The notes below the pieces were generated by a model. That model did no database searches. It saw only the letters and a program-made list of their open reading frames with translations, and was not told the DNA's origin. From a virus, in IMG/VR virus record IMGVR_UViG_3300023445_000001, positions 1-45,172 of that record: a stretch of 45,172 nt of DNA; one strand, 5' to 3'. The position numbers were made by a program, and so were the translations under genes. Shown piece by piece: positions 15,245-22,164 of this stretch (position 1 is its first letter; each line of letters begins with the position of its first letter).

Positions 15245-15417
15245 ACCATGCAAGTTTACAAGTTTTGCTTGAAATATACGCTTGAACGTATATTTAGGCT
15301 CGAGCGTACACTTTGCAAGTTGTTAATGTATAAGGTAAATATACGCAATATACGTGATATACGCTAGTTCCTTGTTTTTTTTCAAGAAAAAATAAAAGTT
15401 TTCTACTATACATATAC
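15245..15417 (+). repeat. AT-rich iteron-like element, copy 1 of an inverted pair
   Basis: The 95-base core at 15270-15364 matches the reverse complement of 39942-40036 with 5 differences; weaker similarity extends on both sides (ACCATGCAAG at 15245, a T-rich and A-rich tract and CATATAC at the far end). It contains the dyad AAATATACG-N6-CGTATATTT (from 15272), three 9-base repeats of ATATACG-type units (15338-15364) and, beyond, the palindrome ATATACGTATAT. The stretch 15184-15431 has no credible gene. Candidate replication origin or binding array for a phage protein. Confidence 0.75.
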
Positions 15418-15431
15418 GTATATTTCCTTGC

Positions 15432-15959
15432 TCACTGCTCTGTGTAAACCTGCTCCATGTAATCGCCAATCACTTGCAAGTCAGTGATCATTGCTTCGAT
15501 GCTGGCTCTGCTGATACGGAAAAAGGTACCATCACTGGACGGTCGGGTTTGGAGCAGTGTTGCTCTATCGTCAAACTTGCTGCCTTGGATACGTTCAAGG
15601 GCGTCGAGCAGCTTGCTAGTAACAACAGCACCACCAGCAGCATCAGCGTCCATGCCATCGAGTAATACACGAAGCTCTCTTTGACGCTTTGAGGCAAGCA
15701 ATTGAGCTGCTCGTCTTTGCTTCTGTTCTTTCTGTACTTGTTCATCCAGTGTGGCGTATTCATTTACAACCTCCTCAATCACTTTGTTTGATTCTTCAGT
15801 CTCCATGTTTGCTTGTTGCAGCGCAACTTGAGCAACCGCGACATCCTCTTTTGCTTGTTGATAATCAAACCAAAAGTATGCAGCAACACTGAAACCCACT
15901 GAATAAAGCAGTATTCGCCCGATATTACCCTGTATAAGACCTAAAAGGACTGTGAGCAT
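15432..15959 (-). CDS. Inner-membrane spanin (Rz-like)
   Basis: The 175-residue product begins with a single hydrophobic segment (about residues 14-32, LLYSVGFSVAAYFWFDY), which is followed by a long coiled coil (about 38-95, with VQKEQKQRRAAQLLASKRQRE). This N-in, C-out layout is that of Rz i-spanins, which link inner and outer membranes in the last step of lysis of Gram-negative hosts. The C-terminal third is less typical. An Rz1-like lipoprotein lies wholly inside it in another frame, which strongly supports the call. It is the last gene of the late operon. Confidence 0.75.
   Translation of the reverse strand: MLTVLLGLIQGNIGRILLYSVGFSVAAYFWFDYQQAKEDVAVAQVALQQANMETEESNKVIEEVVNEYATLDEQVQKEQKQRRAAQLLASKRQRELRVLLDGMDADAAGGAVVTSKLLDALERIQGSKFDDRATLLQTRPSSDGTFFRISRASIEAMITDLQVIGDYMEQVYTEQ
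15488..15658 (-). CDS. Outer-membrane spanin lipoprotein (Rz1-like), nested in Rz
   Basis: A 56-residue product in a different frame inside the Rz-like gene. It begins MAWTLMLLVVLLLLASC, a signal sequence with a lipobox (LLASC) that would place the lipidated Cys at residue 17. The mature part has about 40 residues, including a few prolines and serines (PDRPVMVP), as Rz1 proteins do. The ATG at 15656-15658 is the closest one giving a signal peptide of normal length; the ribosome site is weak, and longer in-frame starts would add a charged N-terminus. Nested Rz1 genes are known from lambda and many other phages. Confidence 0.7.
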   Translation of the reverse strand: MAWTLMLLVVLLLLASCSTPLNVSKAASLTIEQHCSKPDRPVMVPFSVSAEPASKQ

Positions 15960-15962
15960 ACC

Positions 15963-16265
15963 TTAACCCCCTGCAACGCGAGACTGCCGCTTCCGTAGCT
16001 TTTCGCGCTCGTCGATTGCTTCCTGCATTTCTTGTTCAATCATTTGTACTGTTTCAGCTTCTTTTGCACGTCGCATTTCGCGCTTATAGCTGCGAATCTC
16101 CTTTGACGTGCTGTCAATCTGCATTTGAATCACTTCGATGTTCGTTTCACGAAGATCGTCTGCAAGTGCAAACGTCGTGAACGTCCACGTCACCGCACCC
16201 ACGAGAAATCCAATGACTGTGAATGCGCCAATGACTGTGGACAAGTATCCTTTAGTCGACTCCAT
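15963..16265 (-). CDS. Lysis-cassette membrane protein with coiled coil
   Basis: 100 residues. One N-terminal transmembrane segment (about residues 9-34, VIGAFTVIGFLVGAVTWTF) is followed by a highly charged helical region (IRSYKREMRRAKEAET to the end) likely to form a coiled coil. It ends GG just ahead of the spanin gene and overlaps the preceding holin-like gene by 14 bases. It may be a holin partner or an antiholin; the sequence does not settle this. Confidence 0.6.
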   Translation of the reverse strand: MESTKGYLSTVIGAFTVIGFLVGAVTWTFTTFALADDLRETNIEVIQMQIDSTSKEIRSYKREMRRAKEAETVQMIEQEMQEAIDEREKLRKRQSRVAGG

Positions 16266-16461
16266 GCTTCACCGCCTTTGTTTCCATCCAGTATTTCCCA
16301 ATTCCAACAAGTGCAAGCACAACAGCAGAAGCGAAAGCTCCTTGGGCGTTGTTAGGTGCGTCGAGACCCATGAACCAGTGCGTGATTTCAACTGCCAGCT
16401 TGCACGAAAAGATCACGAACAAGATAGAAAGCACTCGCCATTCGCGGAATGCTTTAAGCAC
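16252..16461 (-). CDS. Holin-like small membrane protein
   Basis: 69 residues with two hydrophobic segments (about 10-32 and 42-58), a basic N-terminus and a short charged C-terminus, the profile of a class II holin. The start is GTG at 16459-16461, overlapping the stop codon of the upstream gene (GTGCTTAA). With the 59-residue membrane protein upstream and the spanins downstream, it is the best holin candidate, but no family motif confirms it. Confidence 0.55.
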   Translation of the reverse strand: MLKAFREWRVLSILFVIFSCKLAVEITHWFMGLDAPNNAQGAFASAVVLALVGIGKYWMETKAVKHGVD

Positions 16462-16633
16462 GCCGCGTCACTTTCTTAAGAGCAGCCCAACCCCATAGCA
16501 GTGACGGGCTCCAGATGTCCTTCAATAGCACTTTCTCGCCCTCACGCGATGCTGTAGCGAGTAGGATGAGCGCACTTATAGAGGCGACGAACATGTAGAA
16601 TGCGGCTGCAAGCAAAAGAAGTGAACTAAGCAT
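16454..16633 (-). CDS. Small membrane protein, 59 aa
   Basis: Begins MLSSLLLLAAAFYMFVASIS and contains a long hydrophobic N-terminal half (to about residue 28) and a second weakly hydrophobic segment (WSPSLLWGWAAL), then a basic tail KKVTRRA. It overlaps the DUF5675 gene by 8 bases at its start and the holin-like gene by 8 bases at its end, so it is tightly coupled within the lysis cassette. It could be an antiholin or a second holin subunit. Confidence 0.6.
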   Translation of the reverse strand: MLSSLLLLAAAFYMFVASISALILLATASREGEKVLLKDIWSPSLLWGWAALKKVTRRA

Positions 16634-17027
16634 CGACGATCTCCAGAGTGAAGGGCTCTTTGTCCGGAGTGATCTTCATGAACTCTGTGAAGCCTGCTCT
16701 ACTCGAAAGAACTGCTCGCTCGCTAGATAGGATGCCGAACTGCTCGCCCACCAGTATGCAACCAAGCGAATCGTGCTCGGGTATGTTGCCTTTGTGAAAA
16801 AGGATGTTGCTGCGGTTGGGCACGCCAAGGATCTTCACGACATGTCCATGCTTCGGTGAAATGTGCTTGATGCACTCATATTCGCCGACAGGGATGCAGG
16901 ATACGTTCGATGCGTTGTCAACCCAAGCTCGTTCCCCTGTTACAGCGAAAGGCTCGTTGTTGCTATCTAGCAAGACGCCGAACGTCGCTTCTCCTACGTG
17001 TGAGATCCTTTTAAGCGTGATTTTCAT
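16626..17027 (-). CDS. DUF5675-family protein in the lysis cassette
   Basis: 133 residues. MKITLKRISHVGEATFGVLLD, then IPVGEYECI, PKHGHVVKI and ILFHKGNIPEHDSLGCILVG, match the pattern of the DUF5675 family found in many phages. The last motif (H, then G-N, then S-x-GC) recalls the H...S-x-GC active-site order of YkuD L,D-transpeptidases, so an enzyme acting on peptidoglycan is conceivable; this is inference. No conventional lysozyme, amidase or transglycosylase is seen anywhere in the genome, which makes this protein one candidate for the missing endolysin. The ATG overlaps the upstream stop (ATGA). Confidence 0.8.
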   Translation of the reverse strand: MKITLKRISHVGEATFGVLLDSNNEPFAVTGERAWVDNASNVSCIPVGEYECIKHISPKHGHVVKILGVPNRSNILFHKGNIPEHDSLGCILVGEQFGILSSERAVLSSRAGFTEFMKITPDKEPFTLEIVDA

Positions 17028-17359
17028 GGTTTGTTCCCTCTGCTCAGTCTGTCAATTATAGCTTGCTTCTGCTCCAACTCATGCTCCATCTCCCACTGTA
17101 AGTGAGTATTGATAGCAGCCGTGTTCTGCGCGCCTTGTTCTGAAACAGTTTTGAGCCGCTCAGTAACCTCATGGGAAAAGGACTGCGTGAACACGTCAAA
17201 CTTGTCCATCCTGCTTTGCGATGCGTACCATGTGCTTGCGGCTGACACGAGAATCATTCCGACGAGCACTACTTCACGCAACGAAAAGCCTCGGCCGCCT
17301 GCTAGAGCTTTGTGAATTATTTGAGATAAGTCTTCTTCGTTCATGTTGATGTCTTTCAT
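17024..17359 (-). CDS. Membrane protein, single transmembrane segment
   Basis: 111 residues. A short cytoplasmic-type N-terminus, one hydrophobic segment (about 27-45, LREVVLVGMILVSAASTWY) and a C-terminal helical region (SFSHEVTERLKTVSEQGAQN, then EMEHELEQKQAIIDRLS). The layout is common in lysis-region proteins. It links the tail-tip genes to the lysis cassette through 4-base overlaps at both ends. Function unknown. Confidence 0.6.
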   Translation of the reverse strand: MKDINMNEEDLSQIIHKALAGGRGFSLREVVLVGMILVSAASTWYASQSRMDKFDVFTQSFSHEVTERLKTVSEQGAQNTAAINTHLQWEMEHELEQKQAIIDRLSRGNKP

Positions 17360-17682
17360 AGCGACGTCCTAATTCCAAGGTATTTTGAGACAGTAAGCGT
17401 CTCGGGGTTTGACAAAATTGTAGCGACGTCCAATGCTGTGACTTCAACACTGAATGGCAGCGAGATGATTTCAGTATCAAAAGGAACCACAACCTGTGCA
17501 ACATACTCGCCGATAGGTAGATTAAGCTTCGACACGTAAATTCCAGGCGCGATTTCAGTCCACGCCGCAAGAGCGTGAGCTGTGCCTGAAAGGACATCAA
17601 TGTATGTACCGGACATCCCTGCCGCCTGACCTGTTTCTTGCGAGATGATTTTGATGTGGAAGTCAACATTAGGGCTTGGCAT
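17356..17682 (-). CDS. Hypothetical late protein, beta-rich
   Basis: 108 residues from the ATG at 17680-17682, which has GAGGCGG 6 bases upstream; a TTG five codons earlier lacks this. The sequence alternates strands (FHIKIISQETG, AWTEIAPGIYVSKLNLPIGEYVAQVVV, ISLPFSVEV), like an immunoglobulin-type or carbohydrate-binding domain. Lying after the fibre genes it may be a minor virion decoration or tail protein. No family recognised. Confidence 0.6.
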   Translation of the reverse strand: MPSPNVDFHIKIISQETGQAAGMSGTYIDVLSGTAHALAAWTEIAPGIYVSKLNLPIGEYVAQVVVPFDTEIISLPFSVEVTALDVATILSNPETLTVSKYLGIRTSL

Positions 17683-18190
17683 AAGTAACCGCCTCAAGCT
17701 GTGCCGTTGTCATTGTGGGCAGGGCTGCAAGCTGCGACTCAAGGGCTGCAAACAACGACACTTTGTACTTGGCGCCGTCCTTCATGACGTCAGCAATTTG
17801 CTTGTCGTCGTGTAATTCGATTTTCTGCTGTGGAGGAGTTGTGTATAAGTCTACACAAGGAAAAGGAAACGTGAAGTCGCTGTCTATTTGTGATGTGACA
17901 AGAGCGCCGATAAGGTCTACTTGATTTTCCATCTTCGCGCTGTACCAGTGTGGTTCCCCTAGGGCGCTTGATGAAAATCCTTGGCTGGAGACATTCTCAT
18001 AACCCGCGATAAGGCGTACATACGCATCTCCTAGCGCAATCTCAAACTCGACAGCGGGTCTCAATGCGTCTAAGTCGGCTTTTGAAATAGGCGGGTCAAT
18101 CCACTCAATGCGGTCGTATGTTGCGCCACTGCCTGACCATTTGACAAGAGGGTGCCTGCGCTCAAGGATTTCAGAATAATCAGCTGACAC
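17669..18190 (-). CDS. Hypothetical protein in the tail fibre region
   Basis: 173 residues if translation starts at the GTG at 18188-18190, which has GGAGG 6 bases upstream and overlaps the preceding fibre gene by 11 bases. The middle is mixed (KADLDALRPAVEFEIALGDAYVRLIAGYENVSSQG), and the C-terminus is helical (LFAALESQLAALPTMTTAQLE). The ending resembles small proteins that follow tail fibre genes and sometimes help fibres assemble, but no specific match is recognised. Confidence 0.6.
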   Translation of the reverse strand: MSADYSEILERRHPLVKWSGSGATYDRIEWIDPPISKADLDALRPAVEFEIALGDAYVRLIAGYENVSSQGFSSSALGEPHWYSAKMENQVDLIGALVTSQIDSDFTFPFPCVDLYTTPPQQKIELHDDKQIADVMKDGAKYKVSLFAALESQLAALPTMTTAQLEAVTYAKP

Positions 18191-18980
18191 GCACAACCTC
18201 CGCAGACAGGAAGACTTCCTCGTCACCGTCTTTCAGTGACTTCTCGTACTTGTCTTTCGTTGCCCAATGTTGCAGGCGAAGCGCGTCTGTTGCAACAACA
18301 GAAAACTCACCGTTGAGCTGCATCATAGAATCCGACTCCATGCCCACGAGTAAAGTCACTCCGGTCACGTCATTGATCAGTCGAACTCTGCCGAATCCTG
18401 AAATAGCTGCTTTCAGCGAATAAGAGCCGCCTTCAAGCGTGAATGTGTCGCCTGTCACTGTCGCCATAAATGTTGGGTCCACGACTTGCAAGATTGCTCT
18501 GTCGTTCCACTTGTCTTCCTTTAATTTACTGCCCGAACTACGCGAAGGTCGCTTGTCATACAGCCATAGCCTGCGGATACCTGCATGTGTATGGTTTACA
18601 GGTGCAGCGCCTATGCTGGCGGGTGTCAGTCCGTGCGGGTTTGGTACTAAACTGGAAACATGGTCATCTATACTTTGACGCCACGCTGTTGTGAATGCTT
18701 CTTGGATTGCGTCAAGTGTCACAAGGTTGGCATGTGCGTGAGCAGTATTGCCAACGTCGATTAAAGCAGTTATCCGGCCCGCGGCACTTGTAACTTGCTT
18801 CCACTCGATTGTTGTCTTCACCCATAGCTCACCGTTTGCTCTGAAATAAAGAGACGGCACCGGTGCAGTGCCGTCATCTTCAATAGCAGGCGAAGCATTA
18901 CCAAAAAAGATGCCCGCGGAGCCGCCTGCTAGAGCGATTCCGCTTCTCCGAGTTTGGAAAGCATCCTTTAAGGTAAGCAT
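18180..18980 (-). CDS. Tail fibre-like protein
   Basis: 266 residues. The centre contains HAHANL, NPHGLTPASIGAAPVNHTHAG, the repeated HxH and PHGLT-type motifs found in tail fibres, where histidines bind metal in trimeric shafts. The C-terminal 100 residues form a predicted beta-sandwich (GGSYSLKAAISGFG, VRLINDVTGVTLLVG, FSVVATDALRLQH), similar to C1q/TNF-like fibre tips. It follows the larger fibre gene with only 5 bases between. It probably contacts the host surface. Confidence 0.7.
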   Translation of the reverse strand: MLTLKDAFQTRRSGIALAGGSAGIFFGNASPAIEDDGTAPVPSLYFRANGELWVKTTIEWKQVTSAAGRITALIDVGNTAHAHANLVTLDAIQEAFTTAWRQSIDDHVSSLVPNPHGLTPASIGAAPVNHTHAGIRRLWLYDKRPSRSSGSKLKEDKWNDRAILQVVDPTFMATVTGDTFTLEGGSYSLKAAISGFGRVRLINDVTGVTLLVGMESDSMMQLNGEFSVVATDALRLQHWATKDKYEKSLKDGDEEVFLSAEVVRVS

Positions 18981-18985
18981 CGACT

Positions 18986-20551
18986 TTAGATACCAGAACG
19001 ACGAACGCGAGCGTTGACAGATGATGGAGCAGTTAAGATCAACTGAACGATCTGCGAAGCACCTGCACCAGACAACTGCACTTGGAAGTTGGCATTGATA
19101 TCGGTGCCCAAGTCAAGTTCAGCATAATCTGTTTCATCAACCTGAGTTGCATCAGCTGTTGACGTGCCATTGTGCATAGCGGAAAGCTTAACACCAACAC
19201 AGTTTGAAGCGTTTGCACTATCTTCCATCAAGATTGACCATTCAACAAACTTCAACGAATCAGCTAAGAAGCTGTCAATAACAACAGTGGTGAAACCTGC
19301 TGCAACACTGTCCTTCGCGATTGAAGAGACTTGTGCATCAAGTTTGCCCAATGCTGTTGTTGACGAATCATTTGTAGCAATGATGTTGGTGCTTGAATAA
19401 GCCTGGTTGCCAATCTTGTTGTCGATTGCTGTGCCAGCCACTCCACGGTCAATAATCTCTTGCGCGATGTTTGCATTATTCAAAGCAATTTGTGCGTCAA
19501 GAAGTTGATCAGCATTGTCCAAGCTTGTAGCACCAGCAATGAAGTTTGATCCGCCTGTTGGCGTATAAGCACCATTGATGCCAAGACCCGCGCCGGCTTC
19601 AATAGCATCTACTTCAGTTTGAAGATTACCATCTGCAAGCGTGCGGTTGTTCGCTTCGGTAATTAAATCAGCAGCAACTTGAGCAATCGCTGAATCAAGA
19701 ATGACATCAGCGTTTTTCAGCGATGTTGCAGGAGTAAGATGAGTCGTGCCCGTTGGTGCAGTGTAAGCACCGCCAGCATCAAGACCCGCACCTGCTTCAA
19801 TGCTGTCAATTTCGCTCTGTTGAGTTGTGTTGATGCTCTCAACCGACGCAATGCGTGCGCTATCAGTGCCTGCTTTCGAATCCAGCTTACCAATCGCAAC
19901 TTCAAGGTCATCGTTATTGGCGACGACGTTGTTGCTTGTGTACGTTGGAAGAGCTGAACCCGCTGCCGCTTTACCGATAAACGCACGAACAAACTGATCT
20001 TCAGCGTTGGTTTGAGCATCAACGAACTGCCAGATGCCAGCTGCTCGGAACTGCCAAGCCTGCCCTGCATAAGTACCTTGGACAACACGAGCGACATCGC
20101 CCGCTGTTGCTGTGTTTGCATCTTCAACAAGTGACCAAGCACCTGTAGATCCGCCAACAATGTAGATGTTCGCAAGAGCTGTCAGCCCTGTTAGAAGCAC
20201 ACGTGAACCCGCTGCAACAGTAATGCCGTCAAGCGAGTCGCCTACGTTCATTGCAGCAATGACAGCCGCGGTAGTTGTATTTGTGTTGTCGAGCACTAGC
20301 GCAGGTTCGCGCCATGCGCCGCCGGCTAATTGTGCAAGCTCGCTAGAACGAACAAGCGTTTCCCAGTTTGCGGTTCCTGCACCAGCTACTCGTTTGACGT
20401 ACTTGTCGCCCGTAGTGTTGTTGGTGTATTCGGAGCCAACAGGTGCTCCATCTTGGATACCTGCATCTCCACCAGGAATGCCTACTCCTGAAATGATTAC
20501 ACGTGAGCCGTCGTCAAACCCGCCACGTGCCTTAAAAGGTTGTTTTGCCAT
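18986..20551 (-). CDS. Tail fibre protein with internal repeats
   Basis: 521 residues. The N-terminus is collagen-like and glycine-rich (GVGIPGGDAGIQDGAPVGS). The centre repeats a unit of about 60 residues: IEAGAGLDAGGAYTAPTG...ATSLKNADVILDSAIA and again IEAGAGLGINGAYTPTGG...ATSLDNADQLLDAQIA, each followed by a helical coiled-coil stretch. NNVVANNDDLEVAIGKLDS and TNIIATNDSSTTALGKLDA repeat as well. The C-terminal 100 residues are beta-rich. This alternation is typical of trimeric fibres. GGAG precedes the ATG. Confidence 0.78.
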   Translation of the reverse strand: MAKQPFKARGGFDDGSRVIISGVGIPGGDAGIQDGAPVGSEYTNNTTGDKYVKRVAGAGTANWETLVRSSELAQLAGGAWREPALVLDNTNTTTAAVIAAMNVGDSLDGITVAAGSRVLLTGLTALANIYIVGGSTGAWSLVEDANTATAGDVARVVQGTYAGQAWQFRAAGIWQFVDAQTNAEDQFVRAFIGKAAAGSALPTYTSNNVVANNDDLEVAIGKLDSKAGTDSARIASVESINTTQQSEIDSIEAGAGLDAGGAYTAPTGTTHLTPATSLKNADVILDSAIAQVAADLITEANNRTLADGNLQTEVDAIEAGAGLGINGAYTPTGGSNFIAGATSLDNADQLLDAQIALNNANIAQEIIDRGVAGTAIDNKIGNQAYSSTNIIATNDSSTTALGKLDAQVSSIAKDSVAAGFTTVVIDSFLADSLKFVEWSILMEDSANASNCVGVKLSAMHNGTSTADATQVDETDYAELDLGTDINANFQVQLSGAGASQIVQLILTAPSSVNARVRRSGI

Positions 20552-20560
20552 TTTCTTCTC

Positions 20561-20827
20561 CTATATCGAAATCTGCGTTGGACGCAGAAGATTGTATATT
20601 TTCACGGTGATGCTTGATGCGTCGTTGTTTGTAACGACTAGCCCGGCAGGTGTGACATCAAAATCAACTGTGATGTCCTGCCCTGTCATAGCATATTCTT
20701 GGAATGAGCCGCCTACTACCATGATGTCAACAGCTTGCTCTCTGCCATCTGCTGTTATAAAGCGGATGACGCGCCGAGCAAACGAAGGCAAAGGTAGCAC
20801 AGCACTTGACCCAGCATTGATGATCAC
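20561..20827 (-). CDS. Hypothetical tail-region protein, 88 aa
   Basis: 88 residues with a beta-rich pattern (RVIRFITADGREQAVDIMVVGG, ITVDFDVTPAGLVVTNN, SITVKIYNLLRP). Its size and position between the peptidase-like gene and the fibre gene suggest a small virion component. The start overlaps the upstream stop by 4 bases. No family recognised. Confidence 0.6.
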   Translation of the reverse strand: MIINAGSSAVLPLPSFARRVIRFITADGREQAVDIMVVGGSFQEYAMTGQDITVDFDVTPAGLVVTNNDASSITVKIYNLLRPTQISI

Positions 20828-21285
20828 TTGTGCATCTCTCGAAGATAATCTTGGAATGAGCCTACAAATTCAAGCCCGCCCACGCGGAATAAGACGTCGC
20901 CCGATGTTGTTCTTTTGAGCAGGGCAGATTCAATTCCCTTCGCAGCATCAATCCCTTCAACGACATATTCGAAGCAATACGCTCTTTTCGCGTTGCCCTT
21001 CTTAAATAACCAGCCAAGGACGCCCACATAATCATACCGCTCGCCCATTCGATGCTCGACATATTCAACAGCTTTTGAAGTGTCTGCCTCAACTGAGTAC
21101 ACTTCAACGCGCCTGTTCAAAAAGTGGTCGGGATTCAACGCGCCGACATTGCCGCGCGAGCCGTCAGCGTCAAAGAAAAAGTTGTTTACTTCAAGAGCTG
21201 CATGCGAATGGCGTGTTCGCGTCACTGCACATATCAACATTGAAAAGAATGATCTCCATTCAGTCTGAAAAAGAATGACTTTCAT
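20824..21285 (-). CDS. Permuted papain-like (NlpC/P60-related) peptidase candidate
   Basis: 154 residues from the ATG at 21283-21285, which has GGAGG 7 bases upstream and overlaps the previous stop by 4 bases. The motif TRTRHSHAALEV near residue 26 offers a His, and RAYCFEYVVEGI near residue 100 offers a Cys. This His-then-Cys order with YDYVGVLGWLF between is that of circularly permuted NlpC/P60 (YiiX-like) proteins. Its place in the tail-tip region fits a virion-associated cell wall or glycan-processing enzyme, or a structural derivative. No experiment on a close relative is known to me. Confidence 0.55.
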   Translation of the reverse strand: MKVILFQTEWRSFFSMLICAVTRTRHSHAALEVNNFFFDADGSRGNVGALNPDHFLNRRVEVYSVEADTSKAVEYVEHRMGERYDYVGVLGWLFKKGNAKRAYCFEYVVEGIDAAKGIESALLKRTTSGDVLFRVGGLEFVGSFQDYLREMHK

Positions 21286-21728
21286 GCGTAGGCCTCCGAT
21301 AAGTGGTTTGCCCACGAAAACGCAAAACGGTCAAGACCGCCTGCGGATTCAATTGTAGGTGACTGTGGAACTGAGTTGTCGATGCGTCGAATCCGCCACG
21401 CTGCTGCTGTGTCAGCAATGCCTTTTGAAAGCGCCACGCCGACATACACGAAAACGCCTACAGTGTCAAAACGTGCTTCCTTAATCTCACCGCTTAGGTT
21501 GCCTAGAGCGATAGCGAGTTCAGGCTGCTCAATCAAAAGAACTTCTTTGCTTGCAACTGTGTCAACTTGTGCTTGCGTAGCCTGTACAATCTGTTCATCG
21601 CTTGTTGAAGTGATGTCGACAGCCTGTGGGTCAGGTGTGATAACCAAGCCGCCTGCTTCAATCACTTGAATAGGATTGTCCGTCTGCACAATTTCAGGCG
21701 GCTGTGTGTCAAGTATGATGCTAGACAT
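21282..21728 (-). CDS. Hypothetical tail-region protein, 148 aa
   Basis: The first half is beta-rich and contains repeated short strands (IQVIEAGGLVITPDPQAVDI). It is followed by a helix (QIVQATQAQVDTVAS) and a segment FDTVGVFVYVGVALSKGIADTAAAWRIRRID, which is conserved-looking and appears as a compact C-terminal domain. The gene overlaps both neighbours by a few bases. Its position between the baseplate-like gene and the peptidase-like gene suggests a tail-tip role. Confidence 0.55.
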   Translation of the reverse strand: MSSIILDTQPPEIVQTDNPIQVIEAGGLVITPDPQAVDITSTSDEQIVQATQAQVDTVASKEVLLIEQPELAIALGNLSGEIKEARFDTVGVFVYVGVALSKGIADTAAAWRIRRIDNSVPQSPTIESAGGLDRFAFSWANHLSEAYA

Positions 21729-22065
21729 GCGATACGCCTGCTGACAGTTTAGCAGTGCCTTGGAAGAACCTAACTGTTTTCGCTGGGGATCCGAAAGTTA
21801 CAGTGAGGTCGTGCTTCTCTTTAGTAAAGTTAAGGGCGGCGGTGTCTGCTGCTGATAGCAATAAGTCAATCGAACCGTTGCCGAGGATGATCCGGCCGTT
21901 TGCTGTCGAAAGTTCTACGACTACGACGTCCGAGGCGTCACGAATTTGCATCAAAGCGGATCCAGCTGTTAAGTCAATCGGTGCGCCAGTGACCTTGTCC
22001 TTGACGGAAAAGTTACGAGAGAAGGTAGCAAATTGTTCAATGATGAAATCGTACTGTGCTGACAT
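21721..22065 (-). CDS. Baseplate/fibre-attachment-like protein
   Basis: 114 residues. YDFIIEQFATFSRNFSVKDKVTGAPIDLTAG, then ALMQIRDASD, GRIILGNGSIDLLLSAADTAAL and LTVTFGSPAKTVRFFQGTAKLSAGV form the strand pattern seen in small proteins that resemble the N-terminal domain of BppU and related baseplate proteins. CACGGAG-type ribosome site lies upstream. The 99 bases before it (22066-22164) hold no gene; a weak inverted repeat (AACTCT...AGAGTT) is the only structure seen there. Confidence 0.55.
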   Translation of the reverse strand: MSAQYDFIIEQFATFSRNFSVKDKVTGAPIDLTAGSALMQIRDASDVVVVELSTANGRIILGNGSIDLLLSAADTAALNFTKEKHDLTVTFGSPAKTVRFFQGTAKLSAGVSHV

Positions 22066-22164
22066 GCCTAACTCCGTGCCTTCCTGATCTGCATGTTATA
22101 TGCCGACGGTTCTTTTTGCAACTCTCTGCCTATAGAATCCGCCCTTGCAAGAGTTCTGATACCA

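Noticed and set aside
15074-15367. Plus-strand reading frame through copy 1 of the inverted repeat, with a matching minus-strand frame in copy 2 (39921-40109); both would encode KYTLERIF...KLLMYKVNIR.
   Set aside because: Three of the five differences in the core are silent in this frame, which is curious, but there is no ribosome site, the tandem 9-base units explain the open frame, and copy 1 would be the only plus-strand gene. Non-coding DNA is more likely.
20166-20918. A 250-codon plus-strand frame opposite the fibre gene.
   Set aside because: It mirrors the codon pattern of the repeat-rich fibre gene, has no domain and no ribosome site.
22066-22164. Weak inverted repeat (AACTCT...AGAGTT) between the large tail-tip gene and the baseplate-like gene as a terminator.
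   Set aside because: The loop is long, the stem is short and there is no clear T run.
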